The translations under genes and the position numbers were made by a program. The notes beneath the pieces are model-generated. The model ran no database searches and was not told where the DNA came from. It was given only the letters and a program-made list of their open reading frames with translations. Below are positions 24,524 through 33,162 of a stretch of 64,000 bases of DNA, piece after piece (position 1 is the stretch's first letter; every line of letters begins with the position of its first letter). Source of the stretch: Roseivirga sp. E12 (GTDB lineage: Bacteria > Bacteroidota > Bacteroidia > Cytophagales > Cyclobacteriaceae); assembly GCF_017592825.1 (NCBI RefSeq), contig NZ_JAGFMD010000001.1, positions 434,001-498,000 on the forward strand. The letters are read 5' to 3'.

Positions 24524-26380
24524 TTACTTTAAGGTTAATACAGTAGTCGTTTTGCCAGCCACTGTAAAGTCCTTGCTAATATCGACTTTTTCGTCAGTTA
24601 TTGCATTATGTCCTTCTGAATAACCTCGTAGCATTTCTATATGCTTTTGCCTGGAAATTGTCAGTGGTTCGTCATTCATGTTCATAATGACCATTACCCG
24701 TTCATTGTCTGTATATCTGAAAAAGACGTAACTATTGCTCTCTGGTACAAAATGAAGAAGCTTTCCATGGTGGATCGCTTCGCTGGTTTTCCTCCAATTG
24801 GTGATCTTTTTGACATAGTCGAACATGTCGTTTTCAGCTTCCGTTCTTCCTGAAGCAGTAAAAACAGACCTTTCATCGCCTTCCCAGCCTCCAGGCATTT
24901 CGGCTCTTTTATCTCCATCTCCTCCTTGAGTTCCTTGTTTAAAAGCTAACTCAGTACCATAGTATACCTGCGGAATCCCACGAGTGGTCAAGAGAAAAGT
25001 ATAGGCCATCTTCAAATGGTCGGGGTTTTCTCCCAGGGTAGAAAAGATTCTTCCAATGTCATGATTGTCTAAGAAGATGACATTCTTCATTGGGTCAGAA
25101 TATAGACGATCTTGAGATAAGGCATAGTAAAGTTTCATGAGACCGCTTTCCCAACCAAAATTCGAATTGAAGCCATCTCTGACGGCAAAGTGGATTTGAA
25201 AGTCTGTAACGCTAGGTAAATAAGAATTGTAGCCATCATTTTCACCAGCCCTATCTTCTTGCCAGTATGACTCATGAGCGACAGTTTCCACCCATGATTC
25301 ACCCACAATATTAAAGTTGGGGTAGGCCTCAATGACCTCTTTTGCCCAGCGGGCCATATATTCTTTATAGGGGTATACATAAGTATCCATACGGATACCA
25401 TCAACACCACTATATTCTATCCACCAGAGTGTGTTCTGAATTAAATAGTCCGCTAAAGTTTCATTGCGTTGATCGAGGTCTGGCATTTCATCCACAAACC
25501 AACCCTTTATCAATCTGTCCTTGTCGTGTTTTGATGCATATGGATCTGACGCCACAGGACCTCTGTAGCTGGTATTCCCATATACACTTTGATCATGCAC
25601 CCAATTTTTGAATGGCAAATCTTTCATCCACCAGTGCTGATCTCCAATATGATTATGAATCATATCCATTATGACCTTCAGTCCTTTAGCATGACAAACT
25701 TCTACAAACGCTACAAATTCTTCATTACTACCAAAACGCCTATCTATCTTATACATATCGGTAGCTGCATAACCATGATAAGCCTTGTATTCGGGTGTTT
25801 GATCATTCTCAAAAACGGGGGTCAACCAAACGGCTGTCATACCTAATTCTTTAATATAATCGAGTTGTTCAAGGACACCTTGAATATCTCCGCCATGGCG
25901 TCCGCTAGGGTCGTCTCTTCGTGCAGGCTCTAGCATTCCTTCAACTGTGTCATTGTCTGGATTCCCATTGGCAAAGCGATCAGGCATTAAGAGATAGATA
26001 ACATCCTCACTAGTAAAGCCTTGGTTCCTATTGCTATCCGAAGGCCTTTGTCTTAATTCAAACTGAATAGGTAAGGCCTTTTTCTTTTTGTGTAAGGTTA
26101 AATTGAAGCTTCCGGCAGCCACATCAGGACTAATCTCAAGATTTAGGAATAGGTAGTTTGGACTATCACCTATGGTTTGGTTTACCAAAGTGATTCCCAA
26201 AGCATCAATACTAGCTCTCCAGGAAGAAATATCTTTGCCATAAATGGAGATTTGAAGTTTCTCCGTAGGCATGTTCGCATACCAAAAAGGTGGTTCTATC
26301 TTAAGTTCAGGAAGCTTCTGACTAAAGGCGACCTGTGAGAAAAGCATGATAAGAACAAAGAATCTGCTTGAGTTTTTCAT
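24524..26380 (-). CDS. GH13 alpha-amylase family enzyme, neopullulanase/cyclomaltodextrinase-like (SusA type), 618 aa
   Basis: A signal peptide (residues 1-20, ending AFSQ) precedes an N-terminal cyclomaltodextrinase-type sandwich (to about 110), then a GH13 barrel with YLLMPDRFANGN, VIMDMIHNHIGDQHW, the nucleophile Asp in DGIRMDTY (near residue 330), acid/base Glu in VGESW (near 360) and Asp in LDNHDIGR (near 438). A small C-terminal sandwich ends the chain. It should hydrolyse alpha-1,4 (and perhaps alpha-1,6) glucans in the periplasm. There are no SusC/SusD genes beside it, only the sigma/FecR/receptor trio, whose receptor has no adjacent SusD. Its stop codon is nine bases before the sigma start. 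Confidence 0.93.
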   Translation of the reverse strand: MKNSSRFFVLIMLFSQVAFSQKLPELKIEPPFWYANMPTEKLQISIYGKDISSWRASIDALGITLVNQTIGDSPNYLFLNLEISPDVAAGSFNLTLHKKKKALPIQFELRQRPSDSNRNQGFTSEDVIYLLMPDRFANGNPDNDTVEGMLEPARRDDPSGRHGGDIQGVLEQLDYIKELGMTAVWLTPVFENDQTPEYKAYHGYAATDMYKIDRRFGSNEEFVAFVEVCHAKGLKVIMDMIHNHIGDQHWWMKDLPFKNWVHDQSVYGNTSYRGPVASDPYASKHDKDRLIKGWFVDEMPDLDQRNETLADYLIQNTLWWIEYSGVDGIRMDTYVYPYKEYMARWAKEVIEAYPNFNIVGESWVETVAHESYWQEDRAGENDGYNSYLPSVTDFQIHFAVRDGFNSNFGWESGLMKLYYALSQDRLYSDPMKNVIFLDNHDIGRIFSTLGENPDHLKMAYTFLLTTRGIPQVYYGTELAFKQGTQGGDGDKRAEMPGGWEGDERSVFTASGRTEAENDMFDYVKKITNWRKTSEAIHHGKLLHFVPESNSYVFFRYTDNERVMVIMNMNDEPLTISRQKHIEMLRGYSEGHNAITDEKVDISKDFTVAGKTTTVLTLK

Positions 26381-26479
26381 TTTGCGCGTCTGAATGAATT
26401 AGAAAACTAAGGAATTCTTAAGAATACTTGAAACTATTCAAATGGTGATTAGGCCTTCTGTGGCTGCAAACGTTTGTTA

Positions 26480-27553
26480 TTACTTGATCAGGTAGTCAAT
26501 GACTTTATCGACCATTGATGCAGCAATCCAAGTCAGTACGGGAATAATAAGGTAGAAGATAAACCGCGATGCTGTAGGTATATTAACAGGTATCTCTAGG
26601 GTGTTCTCGATAGTCTTCTTATAACCGATAAGGTCAATTACATTAATGTTCTGCAGGTTATTGCCGATACGAGATTGTTTCAGTGCTTCATTGTCTCCTT
26701 CGATGGCGGCTTCAATCAAGGTAATCTCTCGTTGTTTGGCTTCAATTATTCTTTTTCTGACCCCTTTCAATGGCCTACGTATCATGATCCAAATAGTGGG
26801 CAGCAAGACCAACATAGCAGGGTTAGTCGTTAGATCACTTACATTGAAGGCAAATATGAACAGAATGGCATAGACTCCGGTAAATGCAAGCATACTGATA
26901 ACACCTGCACTTGTTAATGGCATAAAGCGCTGGAGATTTAAAAGGTCCACCTTGATATGCTGAGATAGCTTATTCATGATGGTCATATTTCTGGTGTAAA
27001 TGGAGATAGATTGGGTGATGATTATCCAGATCATGATCAGGTGAAAAGCACGCCACCAACTTAAATATTCAAAAGTGGATTCTCCCTTAAGAATCACTCT
27101 AATAATGGCAAAATAGGCATGCCCAAAGCCCACGGCAGCGGCAATAAGGGTTTCTGGCCAGAGTCTTCTGTGTTGTTTAAATTCATTTGACCACTCAGTT
27201 CTTTGAGATTCAGAGAGATCTGTATAGCTCAACAATTGATTAAACTGGTTTGTGTGGCTGTTGTTAATTAATCGGGATATATAAATAAGGTAACCAAAAG
27301 ACAGTGTGTAGAAGGAAGCCACATTTTCATAGTTGTTCCAAGACAAGAGAATGTTATCTGTCTTAAACACCAAGGTCAGGGCAATTAGACTAGGAATGGA
27401 AACCATTACTCCGACTACTAGTGGTGGTATTCTTCCTGAAGTAATTCTGAGTAGAAGAGGAGTGTGAGGCTTGTTCATTGGCCTTAAAATAGCAAATGAT
27501 TCTCTACTTGCCATGGAGGTTTGATTGGAAAGCGCGGATGATTTCGTTTGCAT
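26480..27553 (-). CDS. Uncharacterised polytopic membrane protein, 357 aa
   Basis: I do not recognise a family. The chain has about six hydrophobic segments: two between residues 45 and 95, two between 135 and 185, one broad region near 215-260 and one at the C-terminus near 330-350. A charged cytoplasmic-like region at about 262-325 (KGVRKRIIEAKQREITLIEA) lies before the final membrane segment. There is no signal peptide and no visible catalytic motif. It is divergent from the M24 peptidase gene and follows the start of the GH13 gene by about 100 bases; a link to either is not supported. Confidence 0.65.
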   Translation of the reverse strand: MQTKSSALSNQTSMASRESFAILRPMNKPHTPLLLRITSGRIPPLVVGVMVSIPSLIALTLVFKTDNILLSWNNYENVASFYTLSFGYLIYISRLINNSHTNQFNQLLSYTDLSESQRTEWSNEFKQHRRLWPETLIAAAVGFGHAYFAIIRVILKGESTFEYLSWWRAFHLIMIWIIITQSISIYTRNMTIMNKLSQHIKVDLLNLQRFMPLTSAGVISMLAFTGVYAILFIFAFNVSDLTTNPAMLVLLPTIWIMIRRPLKGVRKRIIEAKQREITLIEAAIEGDNEALKQSRIGNNLQNINVIDLIGYKKTIENTLEIPVNIPTASRFIFYLIIPVLTWIAASMVDKVIDYLIK

Positions 27554-27632
27554 TTTCTTTTGTCCAAAGGATTAACACCGTGCGTTTGATGTTAAGCCTC
27601 TTTTACCTATTTTGAACGATCAAACCTTCGAC

Positions 27633-28967
27633 ATGAAAAGACTACTACTGGCATTCTGCCTGCTTACTGTTTATACAATTTCTCAAGCACAAAACTTAGG
27701 CCCCGACATACTCTCTATGAAAGATAGAGCGGGTGTCATCAATAGCCTTTTGGAAGATAAGGTCAAGAATTATCTGCCATCTATTATGAGACGGGAAGGT
27801 ATTGACATGTGGGTTGTTATTTCCCGTGAATACAACGAAGACCCTGTAATTAAAACACTTTTACCTGCGGAATGGCTGGCAGCCAGAAGAAGAACCATTC
27901 TAGTCTTTTTTGATAGGGGGGCTGATCAGCCGATCGAGACCTTGGCCGTAGCCCGTTATGATGTAGGTTCTGTTTTTAAGAGTGCTTGGAATAAGGAAGA
28001 ACAGCCTAATCAATGGGCAAGGCTCGCTGAAATAATCAAAGAAAGAAAGCCGAAGAAAATCGGTATCAATAAATCCGAATATTTCGGTTTGGCAGATGGT
28101 ATTGTAGCCACGGATTTTGAAGAGTTCAGAGCGACTTTGGACAAAAATCATCAAGATAAGATCGTGTCTGCCGAGAAAGTCGCTATCGGCTGGTTAGAGA
28201 CTAGAACTGCAGCTGAAATGGCTGTTTATCCCCACATCGTCAGGATTTCTCATGACATCATTAAAGAGGCTTTTTCTAATAAAGTAATCACACCGGGAGT
28301 AACGACCACTGAGGATGTGGTTTGGTGGATGCGAGAAAAGGTGAGGGAGTTGAAACTAGTTACCTGGTTTCATCCTACGATTGACGTTCAACGAGCAGAC
28401 CCTGAAAACTTTGATCACCTCCGAACCTTTAGCAAGAGACCTGATAAAAATGTGATTCTACCTGGAGACTTGCTCCACTGCGATTTCGGTATTACTTACC
28501 TCCGGTTAAATACCGATCAGCAACAACATGCCTATGTGTTGAAACCAGGAGAGAAGGATGCACCAGGATTTCTAAAGAAGGCGTTTAAAAACGGAAATAG
28601 ACTTCAGGATATCTTTACTGGAAACTTTAAAGAAGGAAGAACTGGAAATGAAGTGTTGAAACTTAGTAGAGCTACTGCTATTTCAGAAGGAATCAAGCCC
28701 TCCATTTACACTCATCCCATTGGCTATCATGGACACGCAGCAGGCACCACGCTGGGCATGTGGGATTCACAAGGAGGTGTGCCAGTGACTGGAGACTACC
28801 CATTACATCTGAATACGGCATATTCCATTGAACTAAATGCTGCCACTTATATCAAGGAGTGGGACAAAGAAATTAGGATTATGCTGGAAGAGGAGGCTTA
28901 TTTTGACAAATCCGGTGTTTGGTATATTGATGGCCGGCAGGAAGAAATACTTGTAATCCAAAGATGA
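27633..28967 (+). CDS. Exported M24-family metallopeptidase (Xaa-Pro aminopeptidase-like), 444 aa
   Basis: A signal peptide (MKRLLLAFCLLTVYTISQAQ, residues 1-20) precedes an N-terminal creatinase-like domain and a C-terminal pita-bread M24 fold. Metal ligands appear in order: Asp in LHCDFGITY, a second Asp in LNTDQQQHAY, His in HPIGYHGHAAG, Glu in SIELNAA and Glu in IMLEEEA. It should remove N-terminal residues before proline or cleave related dipeptides in the periplasm. The ATG at 27633 is preferred to an in-frame TTG at 27612 because the signal peptide begins there. Its TGA overlaps the histidine kinase ATG, so it is the first gene of a three- or four-gene operon. Confidence 0.9.
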   Translation: MKRLLLAFCLLTVYTISQAQNLGPDILSMKDRAGVINSLLEDKVKNYLPSIMRREGIDMWVVISREYNEDPVIKTLLPAEWLAARRRTILVFFDRGADQPIETLAVARYDVGSVFKSAWNKEEQPNQWARLAEIIKERKPKKIGINKSEYFGLADGIVATDFEEFRATLDKNHQDKIVSAEKVAIGWLETRTAAEMAVYPHIVRISHDIIKEAFSNKVITPGVTTTEDVVWWMREKVRELKLVTWFHPTIDVQRADPENFDHLRTFSKRPDKNVILPGDLLHCDFGITYLRLNTDQQQHAYVLKPGEKDAPGFLKKAFKNGNRLQDIFTGNFKEGRTGNEVLKLSRATAISEGIKPSIYTHPIGYHGHAAGTTLGMWDSQGGVPVTGDYPLHLNTAYSIELNAATYIKEWDKEIRIMLEEEAYFDKSGVWYIDGRQEEILVIQR

Positions 28968-30847
28968 GGTATGCGAGACTATTTCTTGCTTCTTTTTTGT
29001 TGCTAATATCCTTTCAGAAATTAGTAGCACAAAACCGAAGTGTCTTTGATCTTAGGGGTAAGAACTTTGAGGAACCTGTGCGACTTAACGGTACATGGGA
29101 TTTTCACTGGATGAAACTCATTGAATCCTCGAAAGGGCTCCGACCTTCTATGAATAAGGTGGAAGTGCCTCATGACTGGGCTACGGAAACTATTGATAAT
29201 GAAATTCTTACCTCAACGGGATATACTACCTATTCGGTTCGGCTACTTGTAGATAAAGACAGACCTCCCATTGGTATATACATACCTCACGCTTTCTCTT
29301 CCTATAAGTTAATTGTAAATGATTCACTTGTTTGGACTTCTGGAGAAGTTGGAACAACCAAGGAGGAGTATAGGGGTTTCAGAGAACCAAAGATTGTATC
29401 CTTGAGGGAGTTTAAGACAGGCACTCTCGATGTTCTCATTCAAGTCGCAAATTTCGATCATCATAATGCCGGTTTATATTTTCCATTAGAAGTCGGTATT
29501 TACGATAACCTTATCCGAACGGTCAGAACTAATCAGGGGATTAGCCTCTTTTTGGCAGGAGGATTCTTTATAACTGGAATTGTCTTGTTAGCCTTTTCAA
29601 CTGTTTATCGTCACTTATCACTTCCCATTCCATTCTATGCTTTTTTCTCATTGAGCATGATGTATCGCATGATAGGAACAGATTATTATCCACTACATGC
29701 CATGTTCAATGACTTCAATTTTAATCTTGCACTCTGCATTGAATACCTCAGCGCCTATTCGGCTGCAATGTTTGGTGGCTTGTTTATCTTTTTCATGTAC
29801 CCCAATCAAACACCTAAATGGACGAAGTGGTCTTTCATAACTGTCACTTTTATATATATGCTTCTGACAGTATTTACTGACTCTCTCTTTTTTACTTCCA
29901 TACTTCGCTACTACCTAATATTCATTTTGGTATACATAGTATTCTTTATTCTCATTATTCTAAAAGCTAAGAAAGAAGATGAACCTACATCTGACTACCT
30001 GATTATTACAGTGGCTGTTGTATTTCTCTGGGCACTGTTCCAGACACTCTCATTTCTTAACATTACAGATCCATATTATGAATTGAGAGTCATTTTGATG
30101 GGCTCCATTATAATTCTTTGCAACCTAGCGCTTTTTAGGACATTTGTTTTAAGGATCAACATAGTTAAACAAGCAGAAGCCGACTTCGAATATCAAAAAA
30201 GTAGACAGACCATGCTTTCCTTGATTTCTCATGAAATAAAGATGCCCATTGCATCACTTCAGATGAATATGGAAATGTTGAAAATGTCCAGTGAAAGGCC
30301 AGAGAAATTTGAAAAGGTAAAAGATAAGATAGTTGGACTTTCTCTCAATGCCGTGGAGACAATTAAGCGTATGCTGCATGACTTCATTTATTTCATGTCA
30401 TTAGATCAGAAGTCTAATGATCTACTTTCTTTCGATGACATTAAGTGCTTTATCTCAGACAATTGGAGTTTGAAACTGTTCGCCAATGCATCAATTGATA
30501 TGGATTTGAAGAAGTATCCAACCGATAAACTGACACTAAAATATATTCTAAATACGGTGGTGGGCAATGCTGAAAAATATACTCGAAACATAGATAAACC
30601 TGTGGAGATCCACCTAGGAGGAGAAGCTAATGAGATAATGATCGAAGTTAGAGACTTTGGGGTGGGTATGTCTGATGAGCAGTTAGCGAAAATGGGGACC
30701 GAGCAAGCTAAAATTGACGAGAATCAAGAAATTACTGGTATGGGTTTTTATCTTGCAAAAGAATTGGCCCAACGACTAGGGCATGACTTGTCAATTACAT
30801 CACGAGGTAGTGATGGAACCAGCGTATTTATTCGCATAACAGTATGA
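28964..30847 (+). CDS. Membrane histidine kinase with extracytoplasmic beta-sandwich sensor, 627 aa
   Basis: After a signal sequence, residues 25-185 form a GH2/7TMR-DISM-like beta-sandwich (LNGTWDFHW, GYTTYSVRLLV, YKLIVNDSLVWTSGE). About seven membrane segments lie between 190 and 400. The kinase core has the phospho-accepting His in LISHEIKMPIASLQ (near residue 421), N box in LNTVVGNAEKYTRN, G1 box in VRDFGVGMS and G2 box in GMGFYLAKELAQRLG. It should sense an external ligand, perhaps a carbohydrate, and phosphorylate the receiver encoded next. It overlaps the M24 gene and the response regulator gene by four bases each. Confidence 0.9.
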   Translation: MRYARLFLASFLLLISFQKLVAQNRSVFDLRGKNFEEPVRLNGTWDFHWMKLIESSKGLRPSMNKVEVPHDWATETIDNEILTSTGYTTYSVRLLVDKDRPPIGIYIPHAFSSYKLIVNDSLVWTSGEVGTTKEEYRGFREPKIVSLREFKTGTLDVLIQVANFDHHNAGLYFPLEVGIYDNLIRTVRTNQGISLFLAGGFFITGIVLLAFSTVYRHLSLPIPFYAFFSLSMMYRMIGTDYYPLHAMFNDFNFNLALCIEYLSAYSAAMFGGLFIFFMYPNQTPKWTKWSFITVTFIYMLLTVFTDSLFFTSILRYYLIFILVYIVFFILIILKAKKEDEPTSDYLIITVAVVFLWALFQTLSFLNITDPYYELRVILMGSIIILCNLALFRTFVLRINIVKQAEADFEYQKSRQTMLSLISHEIKMPIASLQMNMEMLKMSSERPEKFEKVKDKIVGLSLNAVETIKRMLHDFIYFMSLDQKSNDLLSFDDIKCFISDNWSLKLFANASIDMDLKKYPTDKLTLKYILNTVVGNAEKYTRNIDKPVEIHLGGEANEIMIEVRDFGVGMSDEQLAKMGTEQAKIDENQEITGMGFYLAKELAQRLGHDLSITSRGSDGTSVFIRITV

Positions 30848-31227
30848 TTAGATTATTGATTGTTGAAGACGACTTTGCCGTTAGGGATACACTCAAAGAT
30901 TTTATTGAGTTTATGTACGATGATGTTGAGGTGTCAGAGGCTGTTGATGGTAAATCTGCAAGCCTAAGGCTAGATTCCGAAAACTTTGACATAATGATTA
31001 CAGATCAAATGATGCCAGACATGAAGGGCTCAGATCTAATCTCACGCTATTTTGACAAGCTTACTAATGACGGCACTTGGATATATGTCTATAGCGGTCA
31101 AATGAGCAATGAGTTGAGGAAACAATTTGAGGATTTTCCTCAAATTGAGATTATAGATAAATTCACGAACCCCACCTTCTTCAAAGAGATTATTGACAAA
31201 TTCAAAGAGAGTCTAAATCAGGCTTAA
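30844..31227 (+). CDS. Single-domain response regulator, 127 aa
   Basis: A receiver domain fills the protein: acidic pocket VEDD (residues 8-10), phospho-acceptor Asp 54 in MITDQMMPD, a serine in YSGQ and the conserved lysine in IDKF near residue 105. There is no output domain, so it must act by protein contact, as CheY or Spo0F do, or pass phosphate on. It overlaps the kinase gene by ATGA. The target is not in view; no DNA-binding partner is encoded nearby. Confidence 0.9.
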   Translation: MIRLLIVEDDFAVRDTLKDFIEFMYDDVEVSEAVDGKSASLRLDSENFDIMITDQMMPDMKGSDLISRYFDKLTNDGTWIYVYSGQMSNELRKQFEDFPQIEIIDKFTNPTFFKEIIDKFKESLNQA

Positions 31228-31284
31228 AAAAATTTGATACTCTTAAAGTTTTTTCAATTACTTTAAACAGATCAAATGTCCTGA

Positions 31285-31869
31285 ATGGCCAATAAGAATA
31301 AGGATTTCTATAATTACTTTTCCCAAAACCTTATCAAAGGTTTCGTATACCTTTTAGTCCTAATCGGTTTGGTTATCATATTTAAAAGCACTTTTAAAAG
31401 TCAGTATGATGTAATAGAACATGCTGTATCTGACAGCTACTATCTGATGTTCTTCATTTTTCTGATTTCTGAATTTTTTGTAGGAATTCTTCCCCCAGAA
31501 CTTTTTATGATTTGGTCTAGTGATGATCCGTGGCATTACTATTTGACAGCTGTGACCACAATGACATTGGTGTCACTATTTGCAGGGTGGTTAAACTACC
31601 GTATTGGTAAAAGGCTGGGAGAAAAGGAATTCTTCATGAATTTTGTTAAGAAGAGGCTCAAATTCGACAAGTATCAGCAACGCTATGAGCAATATGGCAG
31701 CGGTTTAATTATTGTCTCAGCGCTGACACCGTTGCCCTTTGCCCTGGTTAGCATGTTGACGGGTACACTTGCTTATCCGCAAAAGAAATACCTGATGTTT
31801 GCTTCCTTCAGAATCATTCGGTTTGTCGTCTATGGGATCATTGTATGGAATTTAGAAGGCGTAATCTGA
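31285..31869 (+). CDS. VTT/YqaA-type membrane protein, 194 aa
   Basis: Five or so hydrophobic segments and the sequence YNYRIGKRLGEK-like GWLNYRIGKRLGEKEFF, then ALTPLPFALVSMLTGTLAYP, match the VTT (SNARE-associated/YqaA) fold of small DedA relatives. Such proteins are thought to move lipids or help proton-dependent transport, but no activity is established for this branch. It lies 57 bases after the response regulator gene and may be co-transcribed with it. Confidence 0.78.
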   Translation: MANKNKDFYNYFSQNLIKGFVYLLVLIGLVIIFKSTFKSQYDVIEHAVSDSYYLMFFIFLISEFFVGILPPELFMIWSSDDPWHYYLTAVTTMTLVSLFAGWLNYRIGKRLGEKEFFMNFVKKRLKFDKYQQRYEQYGSGLIIVSALTPLPFALVSMLTGTLAYPQKKYLMFASFRIIRFVVYGIIVWNLEGVI

Positions 31870-31924
31870 TACTAAATCAAGGTTTTGTAGTTATATGAAT
31901 AGTTTGAATAAACTCAATTTGCCT

Positions 31925-32440
31925 ATGAAGCGGTTATTACTATCCAAATGCCTCTTGATATTTAGCTTGATTGCTTTTCTTGGATGCGATTCACAAGATG
32001 ACCCTGTGGACCCAGAAAGTTATCCGGGTGTTGATAGTAGACTTTGGTACTTCTTTGATGCCTTTGAGAGAGAAGCAAAATCTAGAGGAATAGAGGTTGA
32101 CTTAAGAGCTTCTGGACTTACCGGGCAAATTGGAAATATAGACGGTGCGAATGTGGCAGGTGGTTGCAATTTTCATAGTTCTCGTCCAAATGAGATTATC
32201 CTTGATTCGACTTTTTGGAGTACACTAAGCTTCTTACAGCGAGAAATGATTGTTTTTCATGAGCTTGGACACTGTGTTCTTTATCGAGAACATAGAGAAG
32301 CCGTAGATGTTACCGGAAGGTGCCTGTCAATCATGAGAAGCGGCCTTGGGCAATGCAGAGATGGATATAGCGAAACAACCAGAGATGGCTATCTCAATGA
32401 GTTATTTGACCCTGCCTTCGCCAATGAAATTACTCCCTAG
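31925..32440 (+). CDS. Putative zinc metallopeptidase lipoprotein (HExxH), 171 aa
   Basis: A lipoprotein signal with lipobox FLGC precedes a short domain with FHELGHCVLYREH and, 25 residues on, SIMRSG, which looks like the Met-turn of metzincins. In canonical metzincins the third ligand is His at H-E-x-x-H-x-x-G-x-x-H; here Glu is at that position and His one later, so ligand assignment is uncertain. No known family is recognised. ATG 31925 was chosen over ATG 31895 because the signal peptide begins there. It converges with the DUF6090 gene and shares the four bases CTAG for both stop codons. Confidence 0.7.
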   Translation: MKRLLLSKCLLIFSLIAFLGCDSQDDPVDPESYPGVDSRLWYFFDAFEREAKSRGIEVDLRASGLTGQIGNIDGANVAGGCNFHSSRPNEIILDSTFWSTLSFLQREMIVFHELGHCVLYREHREAVDVTGRCLSIMRSGLGQCRDGYSETTRDGYLNELFDPAFANEITP

Positions 32441-33153
32441 TTATTAAGTCGTTCTTCAATGGCTTCTTTGAAGCTCACTAGTTGCTGTCTGAATTTTTCG
32501 ACCTCTCTGACATAATTACCATAGATTAGAATAAATCGCCAGCTGGCTTGATTTCTATAGGTCTGATCGGTTATGGCAAATTCAATGTACTCGTCAGTTA
32601 TGTTTTCTTGAGCAAATTGAGAGAACCAGTCATACTGATCTCTCCAGGACTCAAGATCTTTGGTAATACTCGCTCTGATCAAGTCGTCAATTGAAGAGAT
32701 GTTTTCAATTGAAGCGGTCATTGATTGCACGATTTGATTTACCAACGAATCCTCGTCATAAGCTGAATTGAAACTTTTTAATGCCTCATAACCACGGACC
32801 TCAATGATAAAGGAATTGTGGCCGGTGATTAAAAATGTACAATCACCACATTCTTTGAACTGCCTTTTATTCATCTCACCGTTCATGATCTTCTGAAAGG
32901 CTTCTTTATTGCTACCGTAGTAATCAAGCACCCTATCGATGTCGGCAATGTCATTATCAATGTCTTTTTCAAAAGTCAAAAAGATATTGCGCAGTCTACC
33001 TTCTTGTTGTCTTCTTTCACTCCAATTGTTAATTGACAAAGCAATCAAAATACCGACCACTACTAAGAGTATCTCACCAATGACATAGGTGAGATACCTC
33101 CCGAAATTGTTCTTTCTTAGAGTACTCGTCTTCCACTTTCTGAATAGGGTCAT
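32437..33153 (-). CDS. DUF6090 family membrane-anchored protein, 238 aa
   Basis: The N-terminus GRYLTYVIGEILLVVVGILIALSINNWSE is the DUF6090 hallmark, with one membrane anchor near residues 20-43. The rest is a soluble, largely helical periplasmic domain with a pair of cysteines in ECGDC. Many Bacteroidota have several copies of this family, and their function is unknown. It lies nine bases downstream of the bestrophin gene on the same strand, suggesting joint expression. Confidence 0.85.
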   Translation of the reverse strand: MTLFRKWKTSTLRKNNFGRYLTYVIGEILLVVVGILIALSINNWSERRQQEGRLRNIFLTFEKDIDNDIADIDRVLDYYGSNKEAFQKIMNGEMNKRQFKECGDCTFLITGHNSFIIEVRGYEALKSFNSAYDEDSLVNQIVQSMTASIENISSIDDLIRASITKDLESWRDQYDWFSQFAQENITDEYIEFAITDQTYRNQASWRFILIYGNYVREVEKFRQQLVSFKEAIEERLNN

Positions 33154-33162
33154 AACTTTTGA

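Noticed and set aside
26467-26476. CAAACGTTTG palindrome downstream of the 357-aa membrane protein gene
   Set aside because: Ten bases, at a gene end without neighbouring copies; common by chance in a window of this size.
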